64,000 bases of DNA from Brachybacterium kimchii (lineage in GTDB: Bacteria; Actinomycetota; Actinomycetes; Actinomycetales; Dermabacteraceae). The notes under the pieces are model-generated. The model was not told the DNA's origin. It saw only the letters and a program-made list of their open reading frames with translations, and searched no databases. A program made the position numbers and the translations under genes. The stretch covers positions 62,001 to 126,000 of the forward strand of contig NZ_CP097218.1 of NCBI RefSeq assembly GCF_023373525.1, written 5' to 3'. Below, piece after piece: positions 43,929-50,688 of this stretch. How positions within the stretch are numbered: position 1 is the stretch's first letter; each line of letters starts with the position of its first letter.

Positions 43929-43977
43929 GGTTACTGCGAGGTGCCTACTTCCCAAAGGATACCGAGTTACCTACAGT
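43929..43977. promoter_or_regulatory. AT-richer divergent promoter/operator region for hxlR and the oxidoreductase
   Basis: A locally AT-richer stretch holds repeated TTAC and TAC elements (GGTTACTG, CCTACTT, GTTACCTAC) and a plausible -10, TACAGT at 43972-43977, for the rightward gene. The repeats could be the HxlR operator, but no clean dyad is seen. Confidence 0.4.
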
Positions 43978-44069
43978 GAGCGTCGTGGGTGCGGCGCACG
44001 TCGCACCGGCCCGGCGGATCCGTCGGGCATCAGATCGATCCGGGCGCCGAGCGCCCCGAAGGAGACACC

Positions 44070-44741
44070 ATGACCAGCACCTCGACCGGCTCCTCCCGCG
44101 TCGTCGTCCTCGGCGGCACCGGCTACGCCGGCTCGCTGATCGTCGAGGAGGCCGCGCGCCGCGGCCACGACGTCGTCGCCGTCAGCCGCAAGGCTCCGCA
44201 GAGCCTTCCCGCCGGCGCCTCGCACCGCGCGGGGGACGTGCGCGACGCGGCGTTCCTGGGCGATGTGCTCGACGGGGCCGACGTGGTCGTCGCCACGAGC
44301 TCCCCGCGCGGAGAGCTCGCCGAGCCCGGCGTGCTGCGCGGCGCCTACGCCGAGCTCGCCCGCATCGCGGAGAGCAAGGGCGTGCGCCTGGGCGTGATCG
44401 GCGGCGCCGGCTCCCTGCACGTGAGCGAGGGAGGCCCGCTGCTCGTGGACACCCCCGACTTCCCGGACGCGTTCCTCACGGAGGCCCGCGAGCTGGGCGC
44501 CGTCCTGGAGGACCTGCGCGGCGCCGACGGCGAGCTCGAGTGGTTCTTCCTGAGCCCCGCCGCGGGCTTCGGCGGATACGCGCCGGGGGAGCGCACCGGC
44601 TCCTACCGCGTGGGCGGCGACGTGCTCGTCTCCGACGAGAAGGGCGAGTCCTTCATCTCCGGCGCCGATCTCGCGATCGCCGTCGTCGACGAGATCGAGG
44701 AGCCCGCGCACCGGAACGCGCGCTTCACCGTCGCGTACTGA
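44070..44741 (+). CDS. NAD(P)-binding oxidoreductase of the atypical SDR type
   Basis: A 223-residue Rossmann-fold protein beginning VVVLGGTGYAGSLIVEEAARRGHDVVAVSR, with the GxxGxxG dinucleotide motif. It is similar to NmrA-like and YwnB/YhfK NAD(P)H-binding proteins; the ending SFISGADLAIAVVDEIEEPAHRNARFTVAY is typical. The substrate is unknown. AAGGAGA lies six bases before the ATG. HxlR regulators often sit divergently from such genes, and a redox-sensing pair is a reasonable inference. Confidence 0.88.
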   Translation: MTSTSTGSSRVVVLGGTGYAGSLIVEEAARRGHDVVAVSRKAPQSLPAGASHRAGDVRDAAFLGDVLDGADVVVATSSPRGELAEPGVLRGAYAELARIAESKGVRLGVIGGAGSLHVSEGGPLLVDTPDFPDAFLTEARELGAVLEDLRGADGELEWFFLSPAAGFGGYAPGERTGSYRVGGDVLVSDEKGESFISGADLAIAVVDEIEEPAHRNARFTVAY

Positions 44742-44820
44742 CCCGCCGGTCCCGCGGACGGCCGGGCCGGCCGAGGGTCGCGGCAGGCGGCCCGACGGGT
44801 GGTCCGCGGCCGACCCGGCA

Positions 44821-44879
44821 GTAGAGATGAGCGTGGCGCACCGGATCCGATGGGTCCGGTGCGCCACGCTCATCTCTAC
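44821..44879. terminator. Perfect 25-bp hairpin between convergent genes
   Basis: Arms 44821-44845 and 44855-44879 are exact inverted repeats around a nine-base loop (TCCGATGGG). It lies between the convergent oxidoreductase and DoxX genes. It lacks a U-tract but is the longest perfect stem noticed in the window. Confidence 0.8.
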
Positions 44880-44891
44880 GGGGCGCGGAGG

Positions 44892-45335
44892 TCAGTCCTT
44901 CGCGACCTCCTTGACCTTCACCTTCTTCGAGCCGGCACCGCGCACGAAGAGCGCGAGAGCGATCGCGGCGAGCCAGAGGTCCTTGGACAGCGGGGTGCCC
45001 GCGTGGGAGGGGCGGATGCCGTCGTCCTGGGTCATCTCGGGGTTGCGGAAGTACATCGAGAGCATGCCGGCGCTGAAGGCGCCGAGGCCGAGGCCGGCCA
45101 CGCGGGTCGGCACGATCGGCAGCAGCAGCGCCGAGCCGACGGCGATCTCGCCGAGGCTCACGAGCCAGCCGAACTGCTTGGGGGACAGGCTCTCCACCTG
45201 CGGGATGCCCTGCGAGGCCATCTGCTGGAGGCCCGTGGCGGCCTCCTCGGGGAGGGCGAGCTTCCCGATCCCCGAGTTCAGGATGTAGGCGCCGGTGACG
45301 CCGCGCAGGATGGTGTTGCTGAGGCTGAAGGCCAT
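44892..45335 (-). CDS. DoxX-like membrane protein
   Basis: A 147-residue protein with about four hydrophobic segments in the DoxX family, starting MAFSLSNTILRGVTGAYILNSGIGKL. Conserved FGWLVSLGEIAVGSALLLPIVPTRVAGLGLGAFS-type helices follow. The C-terminus is Lys-rich and cytoplasmic. DoxX-like proteins are tied to redox or thiosulfate handling in some species, but no role is assigned here. It is transcribed away from ychF. Confidence 0.85.
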   Translation of the reverse strand: MAFSLSNTILRGVTGAYILNSGIGKLALPEEAATGLQQMASQGIPQVESLSPKQFGWLVSLGEIAVGSALLLPIVPTRVAGLGLGAFSAGMLSMYFRNPEMTQDDGIRPSHAGTPLSKDLWLAAIALALFVRGAGSKKVKVKEVAKD

Positions 45336-45515
45336 GGGGACTCCTTGATCGAGAGCGGTCCGTGCAGGACGAGAGTAGTGAATCGGGTCGGCAGCGGGGA
45401 GGGATGTCCGGCGGCGGTGCGCGAGGACTCACGGGGATGCCGCGGGAGGCCGCTGCGACGGCGTGCTCTCGCCCACGACTGCCGCGCGCGGCGGGCATCC
45501 GGGCGCGTCGGCCCG

Positions 45516-45521
45516 TAGACT
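45516..45521 (+). promoter_or_regulatory. Candidate -10 box (TAGACT) for ychF
   Basis: TAGACT ends eight bases before the GTG of ychF with no ribosome-binding site between, consistent with a leaderless transcript. Because downstream accessory genes are coupled to ychF, this promoter may also drive them. Confidence 0.45.
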
Positions 45522-45529
45522 CCGATCCC

Positions 45530-46633
45530 GTGGCTCTCACCATCGGAATCGTCGGACTGCCCAACGTCGGCAAGTCCACCCTGTTCAACGCCCTCACCCG
45601 CGCGGAGGTCCTCGCGGCGAACTACCCGTTCGCCACGATCGACCCGAACGTCGGCGTCGTGCCGCTGCCGGATCCGCGGCTCGGCACGCTCGCCGAGATG
45701 TTCGCCAGCGAGAAGCAGGTCCCCGCGACCGTCTCCTTCGTGGACATCGCCGGCATCGTCAAGGGAGCGAGCGAGGGCGAGGGACTGGGCAACAAGTTCC
45801 TCGCGAACATCCGTGAAGCCGATGCGATCTGCCAGGTCACCCGTGCCTTCTCGGATCCCGATGTGATCCGGGCCGAAGGGTCCGACGGCCCCTCGGGCGA
45901 CATGGAGACCATCACCACCGAACTGATCCTCGCCGACCTCCAGACCCTCGAGAACGCGCGCCCGCGCGTCGAGAAGGAGGTCAAGCGGAAGCTCACCGAG
46001 GCCGCCGTGCTCGACGCGATGGACGCCGCGAAGGGCCTGCTGGAGACCGGCACGACACTGTTCCAGGGCGCTGCCGGAGCCGGGATCGACGTCTCGCTGC
46101 TCCGCGAGCTGCAGCTGATGACCGCGAAGCCCTTCATCTATGTCTTTAACACCGACGAGGAGGGGCTCGCGGACGAGGCCTCCCAGCAGGCGCTGCGCAA
46201 CCTCGTCGCCCCGGCCGACGCGATCTTCCTGGACGCCAAGTTCGAGTCAGAGCTCGCCGAGCTCGACGAGGACGAGGCGCGGGAGATGCTCGAGAGCACC
46301 GGGCAGGAGGAGTCGGGCCTCGACCAGCTCGCGCGCGTCGGCTTCCACACGCTGGGCCTGCAGACCTACCTCACCGCCGGCCCCAAGGAGTCCCGCGCGT
46401 GGACCATCCCGCAGGGCGCGACCGCCCCGCAGGCCGCCGGCGTCATCCACACGGACTTCGAGCGCGGCTTCATCAAGGCCGAGATCGTCAGCTTCGACAA
46501 GCTCGTCGAGGCAGGCTCCATGGCCGACGCCAAGGCCCACGGCTGGGTGCGCATGGAGGGCAAGGACTACGTGATGGCCGACGGGGACGTGGTGGAGTTC
46601 CGTAGCGGACTAACCTCTGGCGGCAAGAAGTGA
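45530..46633 (+). CDS. ychF: Redox-regulated ATPase YchF with a replaced C-terminus
   Basis: An Obg-family P-loop ATPase (YchF/Ola1) that associates with ribosomes. The 367-residue protein has GLPNVGKSTLFNALT near residue 8, NYPFATIDPN, FVDIAGIVKGASEGEGLGN and the C-terminal TGS domain (HTDFERGFIKAEIVSF). The family almost always ends in ...GDVVEFRFNV. Here the frame reads GDVVEFR and then SGLTSGGKK before a TGA, so the last three family residues are replaced by nine others. The break lies inside the repeat core at 46592-46602. The stop overlaps the next start (GTGA). The protein is probably still functional because only the extreme tail changes. Confidence 0.97.
   Translation: MALTIGIVGLPNVGKSTLFNALTRAEVLAANYPFATIDPNVGVVPLPDPRLGTLAEMFASEKQVPATVSFVDIAGIVKGASEGEGLGNKFLANIREADAICQVTRAFSDPDVIRAEGSDGPSGDMETITTELILADLQTLENARPRVEKEVKRKLTEAAVLDAMDAAKGLLETGTTLFQGAAGAGIDVSLLRELQLMTAKPFIYVFNTDEEGLADEASQQALRNLVAPADAIFLDAKFESELAELDEDEAREMLESTGQEESGLDQLARVGFHTLGLQTYLTAGPKESRAWTIPQGATAPQAAGVIHTDFERGFIKAEIVSFDKLVEAGSMADAKAHGWVRMEGKDYVMADGDVVEFRSGLTSGGKK
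46583..46602 (+). repeat. ychF-end repeat R0 (left junction inside ychF)
   Basis: This is the surviving left part of the ychF 3' end, ending in the 11-base core GTGGAGTTCCG at 46592-46602. Downstream of the core the sequence departs from the family consensus. The same core, followed by the expected FNV-stop codons, reappears at R1 to R4. Confidence 0.85.
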
Positions 46634-48456
46634 GCACCGTTGCCGACGGGGGCAGCGCAAAGGGCGATAACGATTTCGACCTTGGCGTTCTCGAGAACGG
46701 CGGTGAAGACAGGGAGCCGGAGCCTCCGAGTCAGCGTTGCGCTTCTCTCGCGATCGAAGCAGTGCGCATCCGAAACTTTAAACGGATCAAAGATTCGCGC
46801 ATCGAATTGGGGCCGATCACCTATTTGGTTGGCGGGAATAACTCAGGAAAGAGTAGTGTGCTGCAGGCGATCCACACTGCTGTGAGTTGCGCGCAGGCTT
46901 CCGTGGAACTGGGGCAGCAAGTCATCGCTGAAGCTAGCCTGCGCTATTCTCCAGTAGCTGAGTTCTCTCTCCTTGGGCATGGTGCGCAGTACTCAAACCG
47001 AGGTGACGGCCTCCGAGGTTCCGTTCTCTTTGAAGGCACACCGGTGGATAACGACGTGCTATCGGAATACCGAATTGAGATGTACAAGGCGCGGAATCAT
47101 AACAATGTAGGCGTTGACAGGTCTGGCACCTCGGCAGGGTTCGGCCAGGTAATTAGCGACCCGAAGAAGCTTTTTAGTGTTTATGTTCCCGGATTGGCAG
47201 GGGTTCCTCATCGAGAGGAAATGAGCGGATATGCCGCCGTGTTCCGCAAGGCCGCGAGTGGTGACGCGAATCTTGTGTTCCGAAATATCATTCGCCTCCT
47301 TTCCGATCGCGATCTCTTGGGAAGACTCGAAGAAATGCTTGAGTCTGTTCTAAGGGTTCCTGTCTCGTTCCTGGTTCGATACGATCCGGATCGCGACCTT
47401 TATGTGGACGTGCGGCTTGCCACAGGCGAATCTGTGCCAGTAAGGGATCACCTTCCGGTCGACCTGTGGGGGACCGGGATTCTGCAGATAACGCAAATAT
47501 TTGCGTACGTACTTCTGTTCAAGCCAGCTCTCCTGCTTGTTGATGAGCCTGACAGTCACCTTCACCCATCTCGTCAGAAGGCGCTTGGGGTAGCGCTTGA
47601 ACGAATCGCCGTGGATTTTGAGTGCAAGGTCATTGTTAGTACGCACAGCCGGCACTTGATCACTGGGGCGTCCGATGCTGTCAAGGTCGTTTGGATGAAG
47701 GACGGTGAAGTCGAGACTGATAGTCAGCGAGGTCTCACTGCCCTCCTAATGGATCTCGGTGCGCTTGATCAACTAGATCTGAATAGCCGCGTAATCCTCT
47801 GCACTGAGGATGAGGATCCCTGGGCCTTGCGACTGGCGCTACGTGAAGCGGGTTACTCTGAAGATGATGTCAAGATTGCGTCATTCAATGGGCTTGGCAA
47901 TAAGTACACAGCTGAGGCGTTCCACGAGATGTCTGAAATGATGACGGTGTCCCCGCGGGTTATTGTTCACCGGGATCGAGACTTTCTCACTGCGGTCGAG
48001 TTGGAGGAGTGGTCGCGTGTCTTTGGCGATCGAGGCATTGAGGTCTTCTGTCCGACTCTGTGTGATACGGAGGCGTATCACGCGACAGTCGATCATATCG
48101 TGGCCGTGACTGGCCTCGCCGTTGAAGATGCGACAAGGATCCGTTCTGAGGTTCTCGAGGAGTGGTCTCCGCAGTTGAAAAAGAAACATCGAGACAAGCG
48201 TCGCGCGATCAACCGAGAGTACCTTGACGGTGGGGCTCCTCGTACGGATGAGCTATGGCCCGATGGCGCAGTGCCTACCGAAGAAATGGTGTACGGAAAA
48301 TTGTTGCTCACACAAGTGCAGAAGCGCCTTAGGGATCTTGGGTACCTTGATAAGTCGCGATCTCTTCATGACGTCCCAAGTAGTTCGCTCGCTGGCGAGC
48401 TGAAGGCTTTCCTGCTGCAAGATGAGGATTCGGTGGAGCTCCGGTTTAACGTCTGA
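46630..48456 (+). CDS. OLD-like AAA ATPase/TOPRIM-type protein (putative defence gene)
   Basis: A 608-residue SMC-like ATPase. The N-terminal half has IRNFKRIKDSRIELGPITYLVGGNN, here noted by its Walker A GGNNSGKSS at residues 68-76. LLVDEPDSHLHPSRQ (about 300) and VIVSTHSRHLI (about 335) complete the ATPase. The second half has ILCTEDEDPWALRLAL (about 388) and VIVHRDRDFL (about 443), resembling the acidic centres of the TOPRIM nuclease in OLD-family proteins. A single-gene OLD-type defence nuclease is the best guess. Base composition is near 50% GC against about 70% around it, indicating recent transfer. The GTG overlaps the ychF stop, coupling translation to ychF. The last residues (SVELRFNV) are themselves a copy of the YchF tail. 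Confidence 0.8.
   Translation: MSTVADGGSAKGDNDFDLGVLENGGEDREPEPPSQRCASLAIEAVRIRNFKRIKDSRIELGPITYLVGGNNSGKSSVLQAIHTAVSCAQASVELGQQVIAEASLRYSPVAEFSLLGHGAQYSNRGDGLRGSVLFEGTPVDNDVLSEYRIEMYKARNHNNVGVDRSGTSAGFGQVISDPKKLFSVYVPGLAGVPHREEMSGYAAVFRKAASGDANLVFRNIIRLLSDRDLLGRLEEMLESVLRVPVSFLVRYDPDRDLYVDVRLATGESVPVRDHLPVDLWGTGILQITQIFAYVLLFKPALLLVDEPDSHLHPSRQKALGVALERIAVDFECKVIVSTHSRHLITGASDAVKVVWMKDGEVETDSQRGLTALLMDLGALDQLDLNSRVILCTEDEDPWALRLALREAGYSEDDVKIASFNGLGNKYTAEAFHEMSEMMTVSPRVIVHRDRDFLTAVELEEWSRVFGDRGIEVFCPTLCDTEAYHATVDHIVAVTGLAVEDATRIRSEVLEEWSPQLKKKHRDKRRAINREYLDGGAPRTDELWPDGAVPTEEMVYGKLLLTQVQKRLRDLGYLDKSRSLHDVPSSSLAGELKAFLLQDEDSVELRFNV
48424..48456 (+). repeat. ychF-end repeat R1 (end of the ATPase gene)
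   Basis: Encodes EDSVELRFNV-stop, in frame with the ATPase, so the ATPase C-terminus is a YchF-like tail. Core GTGGAGCTCCG is at 48433-48443. Joining R0 to R1 through the shared core would recreate VEFRFNV at the end of ychF. Confidence 0.85.
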
Positions 48457-48524
48457 CGTCTGCGACGGGCTGCGTGGGATCCGGGTTCGGCGAACGGGCC
48501 TGGCGTGGTGCGGAGCCCGACTGA

Positions 48525-48590
48525 GGGCGGCTCTGTATTGTGTGGACCGACGCCGGACCGGAGGAGGTGCTGATCGTTGACGACTACTGA
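48525..48590 (+). pseudogene. HigB toxin remnant (C-terminal 21 codons)
   Basis: The frame ending at 48590 reads GRLCIVWTDAGPEEVLIVDDY, the C-terminal end of a HigB/RelE-type toxin. An in-frame TGA lies just upstream at 48522 and the rest of the gene is absent between here and repeat R1. The remnant overlaps the start of higA by 14 bases, as an intact higB would. The toxin is dead. Confidence 0.75.
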
Positions 48591-48879
48591 CAGGATCGTG
48601 CCGATCCACCCGGGTGAGGTCCTCATGGAGGACTTCATCGAAGGATTCGGCATCACGCAGAACAAGCTTGCGGTGTCGATCGGGGTTCCGCCGCGGCGTA
48701 TCAACGAGATCGTGCACGGTAAGTGCGGGATCCCGGCGGACACCGCGCTGCGCCTGGCGAAGTACTTCGGCACGTCGGCGGAGTTCTGGATCAATTTGCA
48801 GAGCCACTATGAGCTCGACTGCGGGGAGGACCTCGCGGGCGAGCAGATCGCTGCGATCACGCCCCTGCAGGTCTCGTGA
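48577..48879 (+). CDS. higA: HigA-type antitoxin, copy 1 (partner toxin lost)
   Basis: A 100-residue HTH protein of the HigA (XRE, VapI) family: PIHPGEVLMEDFIEGFGITQN, VPPRRINEIVHGK and FGTSAEFWINLQSHYELD are its hallmarks. It represses its own operon and neutralises HigB. The TTG at 48577 is used because GGAGGAGGTG precedes it and copy 2 has the same start. The two copies differ at about 19 of 100 residues. The cognate higB is reduced to a fragment, so this is an orphan antitoxin. It overlaps the next gene by GTGA. Confidence 0.92.
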   Translation: MTTTDRIVPIHPGEVLMEDFIEGFGITQNKLAVSIGVPPRRINEIVHGKCGIPADTALRLAKYFGTSAEFWINLQSHYELDCGEDLAGEQIAAITPLQVS

Positions 48880-49397
48880 CTGGGCACCTCATCGTGATCT
48901 CCGGTCTGCCTGGGGTCGGGAAGACGAGCGTCGCCGAGATTGTCGCTGCGCGCACGGGGTCGGTCCACCTGTCCATCGATGTGGTCGAGGAGTCGCTTCT
49001 CGCCTGCGGTCTGCCCTCGGGGTGGCAGGTCGGCGTCGCCGCGTACGAGGCGGCGCGTGCGATGGCGGAGCAGAATCTCCGGCTCGGTCACGATGTCGTC
49101 GTCGATGCGGTCAACGACAGTGAACCGGCCCGGCGGACCTGGCGAACTGCGGCCTCGCGAACGGGCGCGCAGGTCGAGTTCGTGCATCTCATGATCTCCG
49201 ACGTGCACGAGCATGAGCGGAGGCTCGAAGGCAGGGATCGCGGTCTCGTCCACGTGGGCGAGCCGACCTGGACGGACGTGCAGCGCCGTCGAGCTGACTA
49301 CGCCGCGTGGTCCGATGAGTTCTTGGAGTTCGACACGGCAGCGCGGACTGCGGATGAGGTCGCGGACGCACTCGTCGCGCGTCTCGGCGCGGGTTGA
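48876..49397 (+). CDS. P-loop kinase-like protein (AAA_33 type)
   Basis: A 173-residue P-loop NTPase with Walker A ISGLPGVGKTS at residues 8-18, SIDVVEESLL, and a C-terminal region with RRLEGRDRGLVHVGEPTW and YAAWSDEFLEFDT. The layout resembles small-molecule or nucleotide kinases related to zeta-toxin and gluconate-kinase folds; the substrate is unknown. It is translationally coupled to higA copy 1 (GTGA). In the second higA unit, the matching position is filled by an acetyltransferase. Reading past its stop in the same frame leads directly into the VEFRFNV sequence of repeat R2. Confidence 0.82.
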   Translation: MTGHLIVISGLPGVGKTSVAEIVAARTGSVHLSIDVVEESLLACGLPSGWQVGVAAYEAARAMAEQNLRLGHDVVVDAVNDSEPARRTWRTAASRTGAQVEFVHLMISDVHEHERRLEGRDRGLVHVGEPTWTDVQRRRADYAAWSDEFLEFDTAARTADEVADALVARLGAG

Positions 49398-49427
49398 GGG
49401 CACGCCATCGCTGATGGTTCTCCCTGT

Positions 49428-49460
49428 CGGAACGCGGTGGAGTTCCGCTTCAACGTGTGA
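49428..49460 (+). repeat. ychF-end repeat R2
   Basis: Encodes RNAVEFRFNV-stop. It contains an inverted repeat, CGGAAC and GTTCCG, separated by the eight-base spacer GCGGTGGA, resembling the core site of a tyrosine recombinase. It is 26 of 33 identical to R3, and all differences from R4 are synonymous. Confidence 0.85.
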
Positions 49461-49722
49461 TCAGTGCTCCCGATGCGTGATCCGAGCATCTGCCCGTCCC
49501 TCGTGCTGAGGCGACGGCCCGCTCTCGCTGCATGCATGGGCCACTCGGAAGTGATTCCGGCGTGATCGATGAGGGCGTGTGGGCCACCGTGCTCCGGATG
49601 CGCCCGGTGGCGACGAGCTCGGCGATCGCGTCGAGCGGGAGGTGCTGCGCGCCGCTTGACTGTCTCCGTCGCCCCCGGCATGGCCTGTGGCACCACTCGG
49701 TGTTCGGATGCACAACGTTCAC
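49461..49722. other. Gap between cassettes, possible decayed antitoxin on the minus strand
   Basis: No intact gene is evident. On the minus strand a stretch reads HLPLDAIAELVATGRIR, reminiscent of the C-terminal part of small Phd/VapB-type antitoxins, but the frame has no convincing start or domain. It may be a gene relic or chance. Confidence 0.25.
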
Positions 49723-49743
49723 TGGTACCATAAATCTGTACCA
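49723..49743. promoter_or_regulatory. Palindromic operator upstream of yefM-yoeB
   Basis: TGGTAC and GTACCA form an inverted repeat around the AT-rich spacer CATAAATCT, 24 bases before the antitoxin ATG. YefM-type antitoxins bind TGTACA-like palindromes, so this is a likely autoregulatory site overlapping the promoter. Confidence 0.6.
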
Positions 49744-49767
49744 CCGATCCGAACGAAGGAACTCACC

Positions 49768-50028
49768 ATGTCCGTCAGCGCAAGCGAGGCACGCAGGACG
49801 CTGTTCCCTCTCATCGAGCGTGTGAACGAGGACCGAGATGCCGTCGAGATCGTCTCCCGTAAGGGGAATGCCGTGCTGATGTCGGCCGACGAGTATGCCG
49901 CGTGGCAGGAGACTGCGTATCTGTTCCGGTCTCCAGTCAATGCCCGCCGACTCCTCGATGCCTACGATCGTGCACGCGTCGGCAAGACCGAGGTGCATGG
50001 CCTCGATCGGGCAGACGAAGGAGCCTGA
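49768..50028 (+). CDS. yefM: YefM/Phd-family antitoxin
   Basis: An 86-residue antitoxin: MSVSASEARRTLFPLIERVN, VEIVSRKGNAVLMSADEYAAWQET and a C-terminal toxin-binding tail rich in charged residues. It binds the operator just upstream and the adjacent toxin. AAGGA lies seven bases before the ATG. The toxin gene begins immediately after its stop with no gap. Confidence 0.93.
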   Translation: MSVSASEARRTLFPLIERVNEDRDAVEIVSRKGNAVLMSADEYAAWQETAYLFRSPVNARRLLDAYDRARVGKTEVHGLDRADEGA

Positions 50029-50283
50029 GTGCGACTGGTCTGGGACGCGTCAGCGTGGGAGGACTACAAGCATTGGCAGACCACCGATCGGAAGGTCCTG
50101 AAGCGTATCAACACCCTCATCGACGCCAGTCTCCGCGAGCCGTTCGCCGGTATAGGCAAACCTGAGCAGCTGAAGTACGGAGCACAGGGCGCATGGTCGC
50201 GGCGCATCACCGACGAGCATCGGCTGGTCTACCTCGTTGTGGATGATGACCTCGTCATCCTGCAGGCCCGATACCACTACTGA
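50029..50283 (+). CDS. yoeB: YoeB-family toxin
   Basis: An 84-residue Txe/YoeB mRNA interferase. Conserved parts are LVWDASAWEDYKHWQ, GKPEQLKYGAQGAWSRRITDEHRLVYLV and the terminal ILQARYHY, which holds the catalytic His-Tyr end, with the Glu and Arg of the active site upstream. It appears intact, unlike the HigB toxins on either side. GTG directly follows the antitoxin stop codon. Confidence 0.95.
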   Translation: MRLVWDASAWEDYKHWQTTDRKVLKRINTLIDASLREPFAGIGKPEQLKYGAQGAWSRRITDEHRLVYLVVDDDLVILQARYHY

Positions 50284-50339
50284 GGCGGATCGCTCGTCCG
50301 GTTCCGATGCCATTCTCGCTCTCAGGGGCTGGTCCCCAA

Positions 50340-50372
50340 CGGAACTCGGTGGAGTTCCGGTTTGACGTCTAG
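50340..50372 (+). repeat. ychF-end repeat R3
   Basis: Encodes RNSVEFRFDV-stop. It carries the CGGAAC / GTTCCG inverted arms around spacer TCGGTGGA, the same spacer as in R1. It closes the yefM-yoeB cassette. Confidence 0.85.
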
Positions 50373-50393
50373 CTTAATTGGCGGATTTCGTTA

Positions 50394-50399
50394 TAGACT
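50394..50399 (+). promoter_or_regulatory. Candidate leaderless -10 box (TAGACT) for the second higBA unit
   Basis: TAGACT ends seven bases before the GTG that opens the higB frame, within an AT-rich patch just after repeat R3. It is identical to the ychF -10 candidate. Confidence 0.4.
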
Positions 50400-50406
50400 C
50401 GGTCGG

Positions 50407-50688
50407 GTGGCCAGATCATTCGGCGGCAAGGAAGTCGAGCGGCTGTGGTGTCGTGAACGCGTGCGGTAGATGGATCCGACGATCCATCGCGTCGCGTTGC
50501 GCGAGCTTCGTCATGTGAGATCCGCAGAGGTGTTCGAGTACCTACGCGTCCCGCCCGGAAACCGGCTCGAAGCGCTCAAGGTCGATCGGGTCGGACGGCA
50601 CGGCATCAGGCCCGACGACCGATGGCGGATCTGTCTCGTGCGGACCGACGTAGGACCAGAGAAGGTGGAGATCGTTGACTACTGCTGA
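50407..50688 (+). pseudogene. higB: HigB toxin with an in-frame stop codon
   Basis: The frame from GTG 50407 reads VARSFGGKEVERLWCRERVR, a stop (TAG at 50467-50469), then MDPTIHRVALRELRHVRSAE and on to PPGNRLEALKVDR, RWRICLVRTD and VEIVDYC. Apart from the nonsense codon it is a full-length HigB of about 93 codons. A truncated product could start at the ATG at 50470 but would lack the N-terminal helix. The toxin is probably inactive. It overlaps higA copy 2 by 14 bases. Confidence 0.85.

Noticed and set aside
46592-46633. The altered ychF end as a sequencing error.
   Set aside because: The change is not a single-base frameshift: the sequence after the core is entirely different and is followed by a low-GC gene, and the missing end is found downstream.
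49428-50372. R2 and R3 inverted repeats as transcription terminators.
   Set aside because: The arms are only six bases with an eight-base loop, lack a U-tract, and the sequence is conserved at the protein level, which points to a ychF end instead.
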